Source: RUG14300 sp964391805 | GTDB taxonomy: Bacteria; Bacillota; Clostridia; Christensenellales; CAG-1252 | Direction of reading: 5' to 3' | Assembly (NCBI GenBank): GCA_964391805.1 | Contig: CAYMNK010000001.1 | Span: 62,001 to 126,000 of the forward strand | Length of the DNA: 64,000 nucleotides | Part shown: positions 35,141-45,347 of the stretch, piece by piece | Layout of the letters: each line of letters begins with the position of its first letter | How positions within the stretch are numbered: the first letter of the stretch is position 1 | Program-made: the position numbers and the translations under genes | Notes under the pieces: model-generated | What the model was told of the DNA's origin: nothing | The model's input: the letters and a program-made list of their open reading frames with translations, nothing else | Databases searched by the model: none

Positions 35141-36538
35141 ATGCAAAAAATTCGTTTTGATTATAACAATATGACGAGCGATTACCTTGGCGAAAAGCAG
35201 GGTATATCTGTACAAGATCTACAAAATAATGCTGAGAAAGCAAGAGAGGCTTTTGAATACTGTAAAGCTAATGCAGGTAAAGGAATGATGGGTTGGACCG
35301 AACTTGCTACCTCTCAAGACGAAATTGTGGAGGATATTCTCCAAACAGCCGATAATATCAGAAAAAATTACAAAGCATTTGTAGTTTTAGGTATAGGTGG
35401 ATCGGCATTAGGTCCTATTGCTGTATTCCAAGCGCTATGTCACTTACATTATAACGAACTGCCCGAAAGTCAACGCGGTCCTAAATTCTATGTAGAAGAC
35501 AACGTTGACCCCGAAAGAATGAATGCTTTACTCGATGTTATCGATGTTAAGAATACCATGTTCAATGTTATCACTAAGAGTGGTGCAACAAGCGAAACAA
35601 TGAGTCAATATCTCATTATCACCGATTTGCTACAAAAGGCTTTAGGTGACGATTATGCCGATCATATCATCGCTACTACCGATCACGAGAAAGGCAATCT
35701 TATTAAACTTGCTAAGAAAGAAGGTTTCAAAACTTACTTCATTCCGTCAAGCGTAGGCGGTAGATTCTCTGAATTATGTCCTGTAGGCTTACTTCCCGCT
35801 GCCGTTTTAGGCGTCGATATCAAGGAATTATTAGCTGGTGTTAGAGATATGCAAGAACTTTCCTCTTCTTCGAATTATGCCGAAAACGCACCCCTTTGTT
35901 CTGCTTTATTACAATATATCAGCATGCAAAGAGGTAAGAATATCTCCGTTATGATGCCATATGCTGATAGCCTTAAGTATATCGCCGACTGGTATTGCCA
36001 ATTATGGGCTGAAAGTCTCGGTAAGGCAGTGGACTTAAACGGAAATCTTGTAAATATAGGTCAAACTCCCGTTAAGTCGTTAGGTGTAACCGACCAACAC
36101 AGTCAAGTTCAATTATATACCGAAGGTCCTTTCGATAAGGTTGTAACGTTTATCGCTGTGGATAACTTCCGTTCTTCTTATGTAATTCCTCAAGGATTAC
36201 CCGATTTCCCCGATGTTAACTTCCTTTGCGGTAACGATCTCGCAACATTATTGAATAACGAAAGAATCGCCACCGAATATGCTTTAACCAAGGCTAAGAG
36301 AGCAAATAGGACAATTTATCTCCCCGAAGTTAACGCAAGAATGTTAGGTCAACTTCTTTACTTCTTTATGTTGGAAACTGCTTACTGCGGTGCTATGCTC
36401 GGTATCGATACATTCAATCAACCTGGCGTAGAAGAGGGCAAGAAGGCAACTTTTGCACTCTTTGACAGAAAGGGATTCGAAGCGAAGAAAGCCGAATTAC
36501 AATCTGCAAAGAAAAAATCCGATAAATTCATTATTTAA
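35141..36538 (+). CDS. pgi: Glucose-6-phosphate isomerase
   Basis: PGI (465 aa, short bacterial class), the second step of glycolysis. The N-terminal SIS domain has FVVLGIGGSALGPIAV, then NVITKSGATSETM (phosphate binding), GGRFSELCPVGLLPA and the C-terminal active-site lysine region near EGKKATFALFD. Codon use and composition match its neighbours. AAAGGAG lies before the ATG. Confidence 0.95.
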   Translation: MQKIRFDYNNMTSDYLGEKQGISVQDLQNNAEKAREAFEYCKANAGKGMMGWTELATSQDEIVEDILQTADNIRKNYKAFVVLGIGGSALGPIAVFQALCHLHYNELPESQRGPKFYVEDNVDPERMNALLDVIDVKNTMFNVITKSGATSETMSQYLIITDLLQKALGDDYADHIIATTDHEKGNLIKLAKKEGFKTYFIPSSVGGRFSELCPVGLLPAAVLGVDIKELLAGVRDMQELSSSSNYAENAPLCSALLQYISMQRGKNISVMMPYADSLKYIADWYCQLWAESLGKAVDLNGNLVNIGQTPVKSLGVTDQHSQVQLYTEGPFDKVVTFIAVDNFRSSYVIPQGLPDFPDVNFLCGNDLATLLNNERIATEYALTKAKRANRTIYLPEVNARMLGQLLYFFMLETAYCGAMLGIDTFNQPGVEEGKKATFALFDRKGFEAKKAELQSAKKKSDKFII

Positions 36539-36571
36539 AAAATAAATCAAACAAAGGACAAGGAATTATAC

Positions 36572-37879
36572 ATGTACTACAAAATAAACACGTACGGCTG
36601 TCAAATGAACGTACACGAAAGCGAAAAATTAGCAGGAATACTCAGAGATCTCGGATATACCGAAACCGATAATGATGAAACTGCCGATATAATAGTCTTT
36701 AATACCTGCTGTATTAGGGAAAATGCAGAAGACCGTCTATTCGGTAACGTAGGCGCCTTAAAACAGCTTAAAAGGGCAAAAAAAGAGTTAATTATCGCTG
36801 TTGTCGGCTGTATGACACAGCAATCGGGTATGGCTGAAATTCTAAAGAAGAAATATCCTTATGTGGATATCATTTTAGGTACCTCTAATCTCGAAAAATT
36901 AACTGATGCCGTGCTCGATATAAGACGCAAAAAGCGTACTCTTTGTATACAAGATCCGACCGTAGATCCCGATAAAAAACTCCCCGTTTTTAGAACGAGT
37001 TATCCAAACGCTTGGGTTAATATTATGTACGGCTGTAACAATTTCTGTACATACTGTATAGTTCCTTATGTTCGTGGTAGAGAAAGAAGCAGAAGGGAAA
37101 AAGATATCATTGCCGATTGTAAAAAATTATTACAAGAAGGTTATAAGGAAATTACCTTATTAGGTCAAAACGTAGACAGTTACGGAAGCGATTTAAGCGA
37201 AGGAAATTTTGCCTCACTTCTTGAAAAGGTAGCCAATCTTGGTGGGAAATATAGGGTTAGATTTATGACTTCACATCCAAAAGATTTGAATGATGAAACT
37301 ATCGAAGTTATTGCCAATAATCCTAATATTTGTAAAAATATTCATTTACCCGTACAATCGGGTTCTTCCGCCGTTCTTAAGGCAATGAATCGTAAGTATA
37401 CACGCGAAAGTTATCTACAAATAATTGACAAGATCAGAACAAAAATGCCCGATTGCGGAATTACTTCCGACATAATGGTAGGATTTCCGACCGAAACTAA
37501 CGAAGATTATATTGAAACGCTCTCTTTGACCGAAAAAGTGCGTTTTTCTAATGCTTTTACATTCGTTTATTCTCCTCGTATGGGAACTCCTGCATCGAAG
37601 ATGGAGCAATTATCGGATGAAGTTAAAAAAGCGAGAGTCACCAAACTTGTGGAAATTCAAAATAGGATTTCTAAAGAAATAAGCGGTGAATATGTCGGTA
37701 AGACATTAGAAATATTGGTAGAGGATGTTAATCCTAAGCACGAAGGAACAGTTTGCGGAAGAACGGATTCGGGTAGATTAGTTACATTTAAAGGCGACAA
37801 ATCTTTAATAGGATCGTTCGTTAATGTCAAAATAACCGAAACACAATCATCTGCATTATTTGGAGTAGGAGTGCTGTAA
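36572..37879 (+). CDS. miaB: tRNA-2-methylthio-N6-isopentenyladenosine37 methylthiotransferase
   Basis: MiaB (435 aa) makes ms2i6A37 from the i6A produced by MiaA. The MTTase domain is TYGCQMNVHES and NTCCIRENAEDR. The radical SAM cluster is CNNFCTYC, followed by VPYVRGRERSR. LPVQSGSSAVLKAMNRKYT and a C-terminal TRAM domain are present. miaA lies 4.5 kb downstream in the same run of genes. mutS follows 2 nt after the stop, as in many Clostridia. Confidence 0.96.
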   Translation: MYYKINTYGCQMNVHESEKLAGILRDLGYTETDNDETADIIVFNTCCIRENAEDRLFGNVGALKQLKRAKKELIIAVVGCMTQQSGMAEILKKKYPYVDIILGTSNLEKLTDAVLDIRRKKRTLCIQDPTVDPDKKLPVFRTSYPNAWVNIMYGCNNFCTYCIVPYVRGRERSRREKDIIADCKKLLQEGYKEITLLGQNVDSYGSDLSEGNFASLLEKVANLGGKYRVRFMTSHPKDLNDETIEVIANNPNICKNIHLPVQSGSSAVLKAMNRKYTRESYLQIIDKIRTKMPDCGITSDIMVGFPTETNEDYIETLSLTEKVRFSNAFTFVYSPRMGTPASKMEQLSDEVKKARVTKLVEIQNRISKEISGEYVGKTLEILVEDVNPKHEGTVCGRTDSGRLVTFKGDKSLIGSFVNVKITETQSSALFGVGVL

Positions 37880-37881
37880 TT

Positions 37882-40497
37882 ATGGAAATCGATCTCAATA
37901 AAATTTCATCGATGATGCGTCAGTATCTCGACACAAAAGAACAATATAAAGATTGTATACTTCTATACCGTCTCGGTGATTTTTACGAGATGTTTTTCGA
38001 TGATGCAATTATTGCATCTAAAGAACTCGAGTTGACTCTAACCGGCAGAGATTGCGGTTTAAAAGAGCGTGCACCGATGTGCGGAGTTCCCTATCATGCC
38101 GTAGATACCTATATTTCAAGACTTATTTCTAAAGGATATAAGGTCGCAATATGCGAACAATTGACTTCGCCAAAGGATCAAAAAGGCTTGGTTGAACGTG
38201 ATGTAGTCAGAGTGATCAGTGCAGGAACGATTGTCGAAGATTCCATCCTTGACGATAAGAAAAACAACTATATAGCCAGTATTTTCGTAGATGGCGACGG
38301 AGTAGGTATATCTTGGGCAGATCTAAGCACAGGTGAACTGAATATGATTGAATATGTGGGTGACAATTCAATTAAAAACGCCGAAAGTATGCTAAATAGT
38401 ATACACGCATCCGAAATTATTTGTAATAGCGGGGCAAAAGACGTATTTTCACCGGACGCTTTGTATAAAGTCAAACCACAACTTTATTTCGATTGGGCGT
38501 ATAGGTTTGCCGAAGCAAACGAAATACTTCTCAAGCAATTCAAGGTTGCAACGCTTGAAAGTTTTGAAGTACACGATAAAAAGTACGGCATACCTGCATG
38601 CGGTGCGTTAATTCAATATTTTAACGAAACGCAAAAGAGATTTTTATCTCAATTCACCAAGGTTTCTTATGTGAAAAACAACGATATCATGCTTATTGAC
38701 GCTAATACTCGTAGAAATCTTGAGCTAACCGAAACATTAAGAGATAGACGTAAAGTCGGAACACTTCTATGGTTGTTAGACAGAACACAATCATCGATGG
38801 GTGCTCGTAAAATTCGTAAATGGGTGGATTCTCCACTTCAAAATCCTACACATATCAACCAAAGATTGACTACAGTAAAAGAATTGGTGGAAAATCATAA
38901 ACTTAGGAACGAATTGATTAATGCATTTGCTCCTATGAGAGACTTAGAACGTCTTGCCACTAAGGTCGCTTTTGGTACGGTAAATCCGAGAGAAATGTAC
39001 AGTATAGCACAATGCTTACTTCTCTTACCGGTATTCAAATCAATTCTTTCGAAGGCTAAATCAGGGCTTCTACACGAGGTTGATAAGCGTATCCATGTAT
39101 TTAACGCGATAACTAAAAAGATATCCAAAGCAATCGTCGAGAATGCTCCCGTTGTTATTTCGGAAGGCGGATTTATTGCACCCGGATACGACGGAGAAGT
39201 CGATACTTTGCGTCATATTAAAGAAGATGCAAGCGATTGGATTCGTCAATATGAGGCGTCTGAGCGTGAAAGAACGGGTATAAAAACACTTCGAATATCC
39301 AACAATAAGATATTCGGGTACTACATTGAGGTGACCAAAAGTTTTGTAAATCTCGTACCCGATACATATATAAGAAAGCAAACTACCGTTAATTCGGAAA
39401 GATATAAAACACAAGAACTTGCCGATATAGAGAATAAAATATTTAATTCTCATGACCTTGCCGTCCAAAGAGAAATCGATATTTTTAATTCGATTAAGGC
39501 AGAGTTATTGGAGATTGTTTCAACTATGCTTACAACCGCCAATTCGTTAGCGGTATTAGATTGCCTTTTATCTTTTGCGATAGTGAGCTATGAAAACAAT
39601 TATGTATATCCTATTATAAATAGTAAAATTAAAAGTTATAATATAGTAGGAGCAAGGCATCCCGTAGTAGAAAAACTAATCGATAAGAATAAGTTCATCG
39701 CTAATGACTGTACCCTTGACGAAGAGTGTCGTACAATGATAATTACCGGGCCGAATATGGCGGGTAAAAGTACGTATATGCGCCAAATTGCATTAATCGT
39801 TTTAATGGCTCACGTAGGTTGTTTTGTACCTTGTACTAAGGCTGAAATTTGTGTTACCGATAGAATCTTCACTAGAGTAGGAGCAAGCGACGACTTATCG
39901 AATGCTCAAAGTACATTTATGGTGGAAATGATCGAGGTCGCAAATATTCTCAATTATGCTACTTCAAAAAGCTTATTGATACTCGATGAAATAGGCAGAG
40001 GAACATCTACTTGTGACGGACTATCGATAGCATGGGCGGTACTCGAGTATGTGAATAAAGTGATTAAATGTAAAACACTATTCGCTACACATTATCACGA
40101 ATTAACCGATCTCGAGACAAAAATGGAGGGTATTAAGAATTATAGAATACTCGTCAATGAACTGCAAGATACCGTTATATTCTTACACAAAATCGCGCGA
40201 GGCGGTACCAATAAGAGTTTCGGTATCGAGGTTGCAGGTTTGGCAGGGGTGCCGAAAGCTGTTACCGATAGGGCAAAGCAAATATCGAAAGAACTTGAAA
40301 AGAGAACATTAAAAGATAACGAGACTATCATCGAAGGTTCGTTAGGTGAGGTCTCACATCAACAAATGGATATGTTTTCTAACCAATTGGGAGAAGAAGT
40401 ACTTGCAATATTAAAGGAAACCGACGTAAACTCACTTACTCCTATGCAAGCGTTGATAGCATTATCCGATTTGGTGGAGAGGGCAAAGAATGGCTAA
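37882..40497 (+). CDS. mutS: DNA mismatch repair protein MutS
   Basis: MutS (871 aa), the mismatch-recognition ATPase. The mismatch-binding N-terminus contains LYRLGDFYEMFFDDA (the Phe-x-Glu wedge is within DFYEMFFDDA). ATPase: GPNMAGKSTYMRQIA near residue 625, LLILDEIGRGTSTCDG (Walker B/signature) and THYHELTDLE. The C-terminal region ends with the SPMQAL-like NSLTPMQALIALSDLV clamp-binding segment. It overlaps mutL by 8 nt. Confidence 0.97.
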   Translation: MEIDLNKISSMMRQYLDTKEQYKDCILLYRLGDFYEMFFDDAIIASKELELTLTGRDCGLKERAPMCGVPYHAVDTYISRLISKGYKVAICEQLTSPKDQKGLVERDVVRVISAGTIVEDSILDDKKNNYIASIFVDGDGVGISWADLSTGELNMIEYVGDNSIKNAESMLNSIHASEIICNSGAKDVFSPDALYKVKPQLYFDWAYRFAEANEILLKQFKVATLESFEVHDKKYGIPACGALIQYFNETQKRFLSQFTKVSYVKNNDIMLIDANTRRNLELTETLRDRRKVGTLLWLLDRTQSSMGARKIRKWVDSPLQNPTHINQRLTTVKELVENHKLRNELINAFAPMRDLERLATKVAFGTVNPREMYSIAQCLLLLPVFKSILSKAKSGLLHEVDKRIHVFNAITKKISKAIVENAPVVISEGGFIAPGYDGEVDTLRHIKEDASDWIRQYEASERERTGIKTLRISNNKIFGYYIEVTKSFVNLVPDTYIRKQTTVNSERYKTQELADIENKIFNSHDLAVQREIDIFNSIKAELLEIVSTMLTTANSLAVLDCLLSFAIVSYENNYVYPIINSKIKSYNIVGARHPVVEKLIDKNKFIANDCTLDEECRTMIITGPNMAGKSTYMRQIALIVLMAHVGCFVPCTKAEICVTDRIFTRVGASDDLSNAQSTFMVEMIEVANILNYATSKSLLILDEIGRGTSTCDGLSIAWAVLEYVNKVIKCKTLFATHYHELTDLETKMEGIKNYRILVNELQDTVIFLHKIARGGTNKSFGIEVAGLAGVPKAVTDRAKQISKELEKRTLKDNETIIEGSLGEVSHQQMDMFSNQLGEEVLAILKETDVNSLTPMQALIALSDLVERAKNG

Positions 40498-42421
40498 AAT
40501 AAACGTATTAGACAGCAATATTTATAACAAAATATCAGCGGGTGAGGTTGTTGAAAAGCCCGCAAGTGTGGTCAAGGAACTCGTTGAAAACTCAATTGAC
40601 AGCGGTGCTACCGAAATAATTGTATCCATAAAAGGAGGCGGTATCAGTTTCATTGAAGTTTCGGATAACGGTTCTGGTATTGAAAGAGATCAACTCGAGA
40701 AAGTGTTTTTGCCTCATGCAACCAGTAAAATCGCTTTAGCAAGCGATCTGGACTCCATTTCTACACTTGGATTTAGAGGAGAGGCAATGGCAAGCATTGC
40801 ATCTGTTTCCATGGTTAAACTCGAATCAGCGGTTGATAACGGTGACGCCTATTCAGTCGAATGTAACGGCGGAATACTGAGTGAAATAATACCCGCATCG
40901 AGGGCAAAAGGTACTACTGTAACCGTAAGAAATTTGTTTTATAATACACCGGCAAGACTGAAATTTTTAAAGAAAGAAAAAAGCGAAGAAAGAGAAATAG
41001 TTTCCATAATGGAAAAACTTGCATTCGCTAATTATTTTATCAAAATAGAGTTATATGCTGACGGAAAGCCCGTGTTTAAAACGCGCGGAGAAGGCCTTTT
41101 ACAATGTATAGAAGCAATTTACGGTAAAGATATATCAGAGAATCTGCTCGAAATTAATGTTGAGCAATATGGTATGAAAATGACAGGTTATATTTCCGAC
41201 GTATCCTTCTCAAAACCTACAAGATCGTACCAAACTTTTATAGTAAACGGTAGAGTGGTTGTCAATGTATCGCTTGTAACAGCTTTAAATAAGGTCTACG
41301 AAGACTTTTTCGTTAAACGCTCGTATCCGTTCGGTATTCTCGAATTGACGCTAAATGCGGAAGAAATCGACGTTAATGTGCATCCTGCGAAAACCGAGAT
41401 TAGATTTGAATATCAAAATAAGGTATATTCATTTCTTCAACGGAATTTAAAGAAAAGGCTTGAGGATAGTTTATACGAACAAAGAATTGTTTTTGCAAAA
41501 AGAGAAGGGGTAGTTGATGAAGAATGGCTTACCCCCTTCCAGTCGGGCGAGGAAGAACTACAGCAAAAAGAAGCGGAACCCAAAAAAGAAAAATCCTTCG
41601 ATAAAACGGAGTACGAAAAGGAAAGAAGCTATCAAAAGAGCAAAATGGAGGCTTTTAACGCGTTTGCATTTGGCTCTGATTTCTCCATAAAACTCGACAC
41701 AACTTCTTCTCCTAAAAAGGAAGAATTATCCGATGAGTACGAAACACCCGCATTTTCCGATTCGTGTGTCGATATGCTTCAATCACCGTCATACGTTGAT
41801 TATGCATCTGAAACGCAATACCAATCTCAACGTATTCGATTCGAAGATCGCATTGTTGAAAACTACGATTATCGCATAGTAGGGCAACTTTTCGGTACCT
41901 ATATTCTTCTCGAATTCGAAGACTATTTGATGATTATAGATCAGCATGCCGCTGCCGAATATACATTATATGAAAAACTGAAGAAACAAATAGACGAAAA
42001 AAGAATTGAAATTCAGCCTCTAATGCTTCCAATTACCTTAAATTTGGATAATGATAATATATCCGTATTTGAAGATAATTTAGAGTCTTTGCGTTCTATA
42101 GGCATCGAAATTGATAAAGTGAGCGATAATGAATACTCTATTACAGCGATTCCGCTACTTTTGGCTGAACTCGATTTTAATAAACTAATAGGTTATATGT
42201 TTACCGATGAAGATCCCGAATTGGGACTTAAAGAGCGCTTAATGGTTAAGGCTTGTAGGTCTGCTATTAAAGGAAATACCTATTTGGATAACCAAGCAAT
42301 CGAAATATTCTTAAAATCATTATTCAAAGACGGAATGCATCCGAAATGTCCGCACGGTAGACCAAGTTATATCAAACTTACCAAAAAGGATTTTGAAAAG
42401 ATGTTTTTGAGGACAGTATGA
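40490..42421 (+). CDS. mutL: DNA mismatch repair endonuclease MutL
   Basis: MutL (643 aa). N-terminal GHKL ATPase: KIAAGEVVEKPASVVKELVENS-type start, DNGSGI, RGEAMASIAS. A linker of about 90 acidic residues leads to the C-terminal endonuclease domain, where the metal motif DQHAAAEYTLYE (DQHA-x2-E-x4-E) and CPHGRPSYIKL are intact. It should therefore nick DNA, as expected in a bacterium without MutH. It overlaps mutS by 8 nt and miaA by 4 nt. Confidence 0.96.
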   Translation: MAKINVLDSNIYNKISAGEVVEKPASVVKELVENSIDSGATEIIVSIKGGGISFIEVSDNGSGIERDQLEKVFLPHATSKIALASDLDSISTLGFRGEAMASIASVSMVKLESAVDNGDAYSVECNGGILSEIIPASRAKGTTVTVRNLFYNTPARLKFLKKEKSEEREIVSIMEKLAFANYFIKIELYADGKPVFKTRGEGLLQCIEAIYGKDISENLLEINVEQYGMKMTGYISDVSFSKPTRSYQTFIVNGRVVVNVSLVTALNKVYEDFFVKRSYPFGILELTLNAEEIDVNVHPAKTEIRFEYQNKVYSFLQRNLKKRLEDSLYEQRIVFAKREGVVDEEWLTPFQSGEEELQQKEAEPKKEKSFDKTEYEKERSYQKSKMEAFNAFAFGSDFSIKLDTTSSPKKEELSDEYETPAFSDSCVDMLQSPSYVDYASETQYQSQRIRFEDRIVENYDYRIVGQLFGTYILLEFEDYLMIIDQHAAAEYTLYEKLKKQIDEKRIEIQPLMLPITLNLDNDNISVFEDNLESLRSIGIEIDKVSDNEYSITAIPLLLAELDFNKLIGYMFTDEDPELGLKERLMVKACRSAIKGNTYLDNQAIEIFLKSLFKDGMHPKCPHGRPSYIKLTKKDFEKMFLRTV

Positions 42422-43317
42422 GGAAATTAATTGTCATCACAGGATGTACCGCTACCGGAAAAACGAGCCTTTCGGTAGAATTGGCTAAGAGAATCAACGG
42501 TGAAATAGTTTCATCCGATAGCATGCAAATTTATAAGGGCATGGATGTCGGAACCGCAAAAGTAACTGAAGGCGAAATGTCCGGAATTCCGCATCATATG
42601 ATAGATATTGTCGAACCGAATTCACGCTTTACCGTTGCAGAATATCAAGAAATGGCGTTAAAAAAAATCGAAGAAATATACTCGAGAGGTAAGGTACCCA
42701 TAATTGTTGGCGGAACGGGATTATATATCAATTCAATCATATATAAAATGACCTTTTCGGAGTATGACGTCGAACTGAAAAATAGAATAAGGCAAATGTC
42801 CGAAAAAGTAAGTAAGCAAGAATTGTGGGATTACCTGTATTCGCTGGATCCCGATAGAGCTAGTGAACTATCGGTAAACGACGTAAAACGTGTTTCGCGG
42901 GCTATTGAAATAGCCTTATCAAACTCTAAAGCCGATCAAGATGAAACTAAAATCAAAAGATTCGATTCAAGAATATTCATTCTGAACGGCGATAGGGCAG
43001 ATATTTACGATAGAATCAATAAAAGAGTAGATATTATGCTCGATAATGGTTTAATTGACGAAGTAAAAGGATTGCTCTACCGCGGAATCGATAGGAATTC
43101 ACAAGCCATTCAAGGCATCGGATATAAGGAAATTACCGAGTATATTGACGGCTTATGTTCATTAGACGAATCGGTTGAACTTGTTAAGAGAAAGAGTCGT
43201 AATTATGCTAAACGCCAGCTTACTTGGTTTAAACGCTACTATCCTGATGCTATATATTTAGACTACAATTCCAAAGAAAATAATTTGGACTTTATAATAA
43301 AAAATTACAATGAATAA
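42418..43317 (+). CDS. miaA: tRNA dimethylallyltransferase MiaA
   Basis: MiaA (299 aa) adds the isopentenyl group to A37 of tRNAs reading UNN. P-loop GCTATGKTSLSVELAK (about 9-24), SSDSMQIYKGMDVGTAK, HHMIDIV and GGTGLYINSI are characteristic. hfq usually follows miaA in Firmicutes, but here a YnbB-like gene starts 8 nt before its stop and no hfq is present. Confidence 0.95.
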   Translation: MRKLIVITGCTATGKTSLSVELAKRINGEIVSSDSMQIYKGMDVGTAKVTEGEMSGIPHHMIDIVEPNSRFTVAEYQEMALKKIEEIYSRGKVPIIVGGTGLYINSIIYKMTFSEYDVELKNRIRQMSEKVSKQELWDYLYSLDPDRASELSVNDVKRVSRAIEIALSNSKADQDETKIKRFDSRIFILNGDRADIYDRINKRVDIMLDNGLIDEVKGLLYRGIDRNSQAIQGIGYKEITEYIDGLCSLDESVELVKRKSRNYAKRQLTWFKRYYPDAIYLDYNSKENNLDFIIKNYNE

Positions 43318-44557
43318 CCACGTTGATGAAATACTAAAACTGATAGAAAAATCGGAGAACGAAGCAAATAATATCTTCAAAAAAGTTGAAGATATAGCAC
43401 TTTTTAATCAAGAAAAAGTTTTGAATGCTTTCCGAAAAGAGGAAATTGCCGAAAGACACTTAAAAGGATCGTCCGGTTACGGTTACGGGGATATTGGAAA
43501 AGAAGCTTTGTGTAGACTTTATGCCGATGTTTTTCATACCGAATCGGCTCTTGTTTCACCGCTAATTGCAAACGGTACTCACGCATTAACTATAGCTTTA
43601 TTCGGACTTCTGAGACAAGGTGATACGTTATACAGTATTACAGGTGCTCCTTATGATACCCTTAGAGGGGTTATTTCGGGCACAGGTGGATCGTTAATAG
43701 AATACGGAATCAATTATAAAGAAACCGAATTAATCGACGGAAACTTTGATTTTGAAGCTATTAAAAAGCAACTCGAAAATGACCAATCAATTAAAGTAGT
43801 TTTTATAACAAGGAGTAGAGGATATAGTATTCGTGACGCGCTTTCTTGTGAATATATCGGCGAAGCTGTAAAAACTGTAAAATCGATCAATCCGAATGTA
43901 GTTGTATTTGTGGATAACTGTTACGGAGAATTTACCGATAGGGTAGAGCCGACCGATTACGGTGTAGACGTTTTGGCGGGGTCACTGATCAAGAATATTG
44001 GAGGAGGTATTGCTCCGACAGGCGGATATATTGTAGGTAAAGAAAATTTGGTAGAAGACTGTGCAAATCGGCTAACTGCACCCGGATTGGGTAATGATGT
44101 AGGTTCATATATTACCGGTTACGCGAACTATTACGAAGGACTTTTTTTGGCACCAAGCGTGGTAAAAAATGCTATTAAGGGAAGTATTCTCGTAGCTTAT
44201 GCATTGGAAAAGATCGGCTATAAAACAACGCCTTCTCCCGATAAAATGTGTAACGATATTATTAGATCTATCAAGTTTAATACTAAGGAAGAATTGATTT
44301 CGTTTATTCAAATGATACAGTATTATTCGCCAATAGATTCAAACGTATTGCCAATGCCTTGGGCAATGCCGGGATATGACGATGAAGTGATAATGGCAGC
44401 AGGAACATTTGTTGCAGGGGCGAGTATAGAACTATCCGCTGACGCGCCGATTAGAGAACCGTACATTGCGTATTTGCAAGGTGGAATCACTTACGAACAC
44501 GTAAAAATTGCATTAAAAGGAATCCTTTTAAAATTACTTTATAACGAAGTTTGCTAA
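43310..44557 (+). CDS. YnbB-like / methionine gamma-lyase family PLP protein
   Basis: Fold-type I PLP enzyme of the YnbB ('aluminium resistance'/methionine gamma-lyase-like) family, 415 aa. Motifs: GSSGYGYGDIGKEAL near residue 55, TRSRGYSIRDAL, and the PLP-lysine segment DVLAGSLIKNIGGGIAPTGG (candidate Lys within SLIKNIGG). The biochemical function is not settled. It is the last gene of the miaB-mutS-mutL-miaA run. Its terminator is built from the first two repeats of the array that follows. Confidence 0.88.
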   Translation: MNNHVDEILKLIEKSENEANNIFKKVEDIALFNQEKVLNAFRKEEIAERHLKGSSGYGYGDIGKEALCRLYADVFHTESALVSPLIANGTHALTIALFGLLRQGDTLYSITGAPYDTLRGVISGTGGSLIEYGINYKETELIDGNFDFEAIKKQLENDQSIKVVFITRSRGYSIRDALSCEYIGEAVKTVKSINPNVVVFVDNCYGEFTDRVEPTDYGVDVLAGSLIKNIGGGIAPTGGYIVGKENLVEDCANRLTAPGLGNDVGSYITGYANYYEGLFLAPSVVKNAIKGSILVAYALEKIGYKTTPSPDKMCNDIIRSIKFNTKEELISFIQMIQYYSPIDSNVLPMPWAMPGYDDEVIMAAGTFVAGASIELSADAPIREPYIAYLQGGITYEHVKIALKGILLKLLYNEVC

Positions 44558-44563
44558 TTCATC

Positions 44564-44609
44564 ACCTATACATATTGTATATCTACTATACGTTATGTAT
44601 AGGTATTTT
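44564..44609 (+). terminator. Terminator made from the first two array repeats
   Basis: ACCTATACATA (44564-44574) pairs perfectly with TATGTATAGGT (44594-44604), followed by ATTTTT. The two arms are halves of two adjacent 17-bp array sites (44566 and 44586). Confidence 0.7.
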
Positions 44610-45197
44610 TAATCATTGCCAAAGTTTCAATTATAGTGTGGTATACATTACGTACAACGAATGTACGCTTTGTGTAGTAATTCTAAGTACAGAGATATTT
44701 CTGTATAAAATGTACATCATCTATACAAAATATACATGGATATAAAATCATTCAAATTGCACTGTATAGAATGTATAGGATATGTACAAGACGTACAGGA
44801 TGTGTATAGAATGTATAGAGGCTTACGAAATGTACACATATTATACGGTTTATACAGTTCGAAAAGTTGCGGTATATCGCATATACAGAATGTACAGTAG
44901 GTGTATATAATATACTGTATATTCTGTATATGTATATAACGTACAGTATATGTACAAATCATACAGTAGTTTTATTAGATATAATTTAATCAGATAGGGC
45001 GGAACATGTCGCAGTTTATAGATGCTATACGTAATGTACAGTATCTATACATAGTGTACAGTTGATATACATAATACACAGTAGTTTATTCGGCAATCGA
45101 TGAGTGTAATATATAATATACCGATTTTTATAATTAATGGTCGGACTAAAATTTACGTGTTCGACAAAAATCGGGCGACATATACATTTTATACAGT

Positions 45198-45218
45198 AAC
45201 ACTTTTTTAAGTGTTTTT
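45198..45218 (+). terminator. Terminator inside the array region
   Basis: AACACTT (45198-45204), TTTT loop, AAGTGTT (45209-45215), then T's. It suggests that the left part of the array is transcribed into something that needs ending, although no ORF is supported there. Confidence 0.6.
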
Positions 45219-45307
45219 AATATCGATTAGAAGAGGGCAGGATGTTTATTCATCGCAAATCTCGACTATTTTTGCATCTGCAATTTATGATAAAATGTAA
45301 ACTTTAG

Positions 45308-45347
45308 TAAATCTATTCGCAAAAGAATGCTTTTGCGAATAGATTTA
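45308..45347. repeat. Perfect 18-bp-stem palindrome in the middle of the array
   Basis: TAAATCTATTCGCAAAAG (45308-45325), AATG, then its exact reverse complement (45330-45347). It has no T-run. It lies in the 380-bp gap that separates the left and right groups of dyad sites. Its TTCGC/GCGAA core differs from the array motif. Confidence 0.85.
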
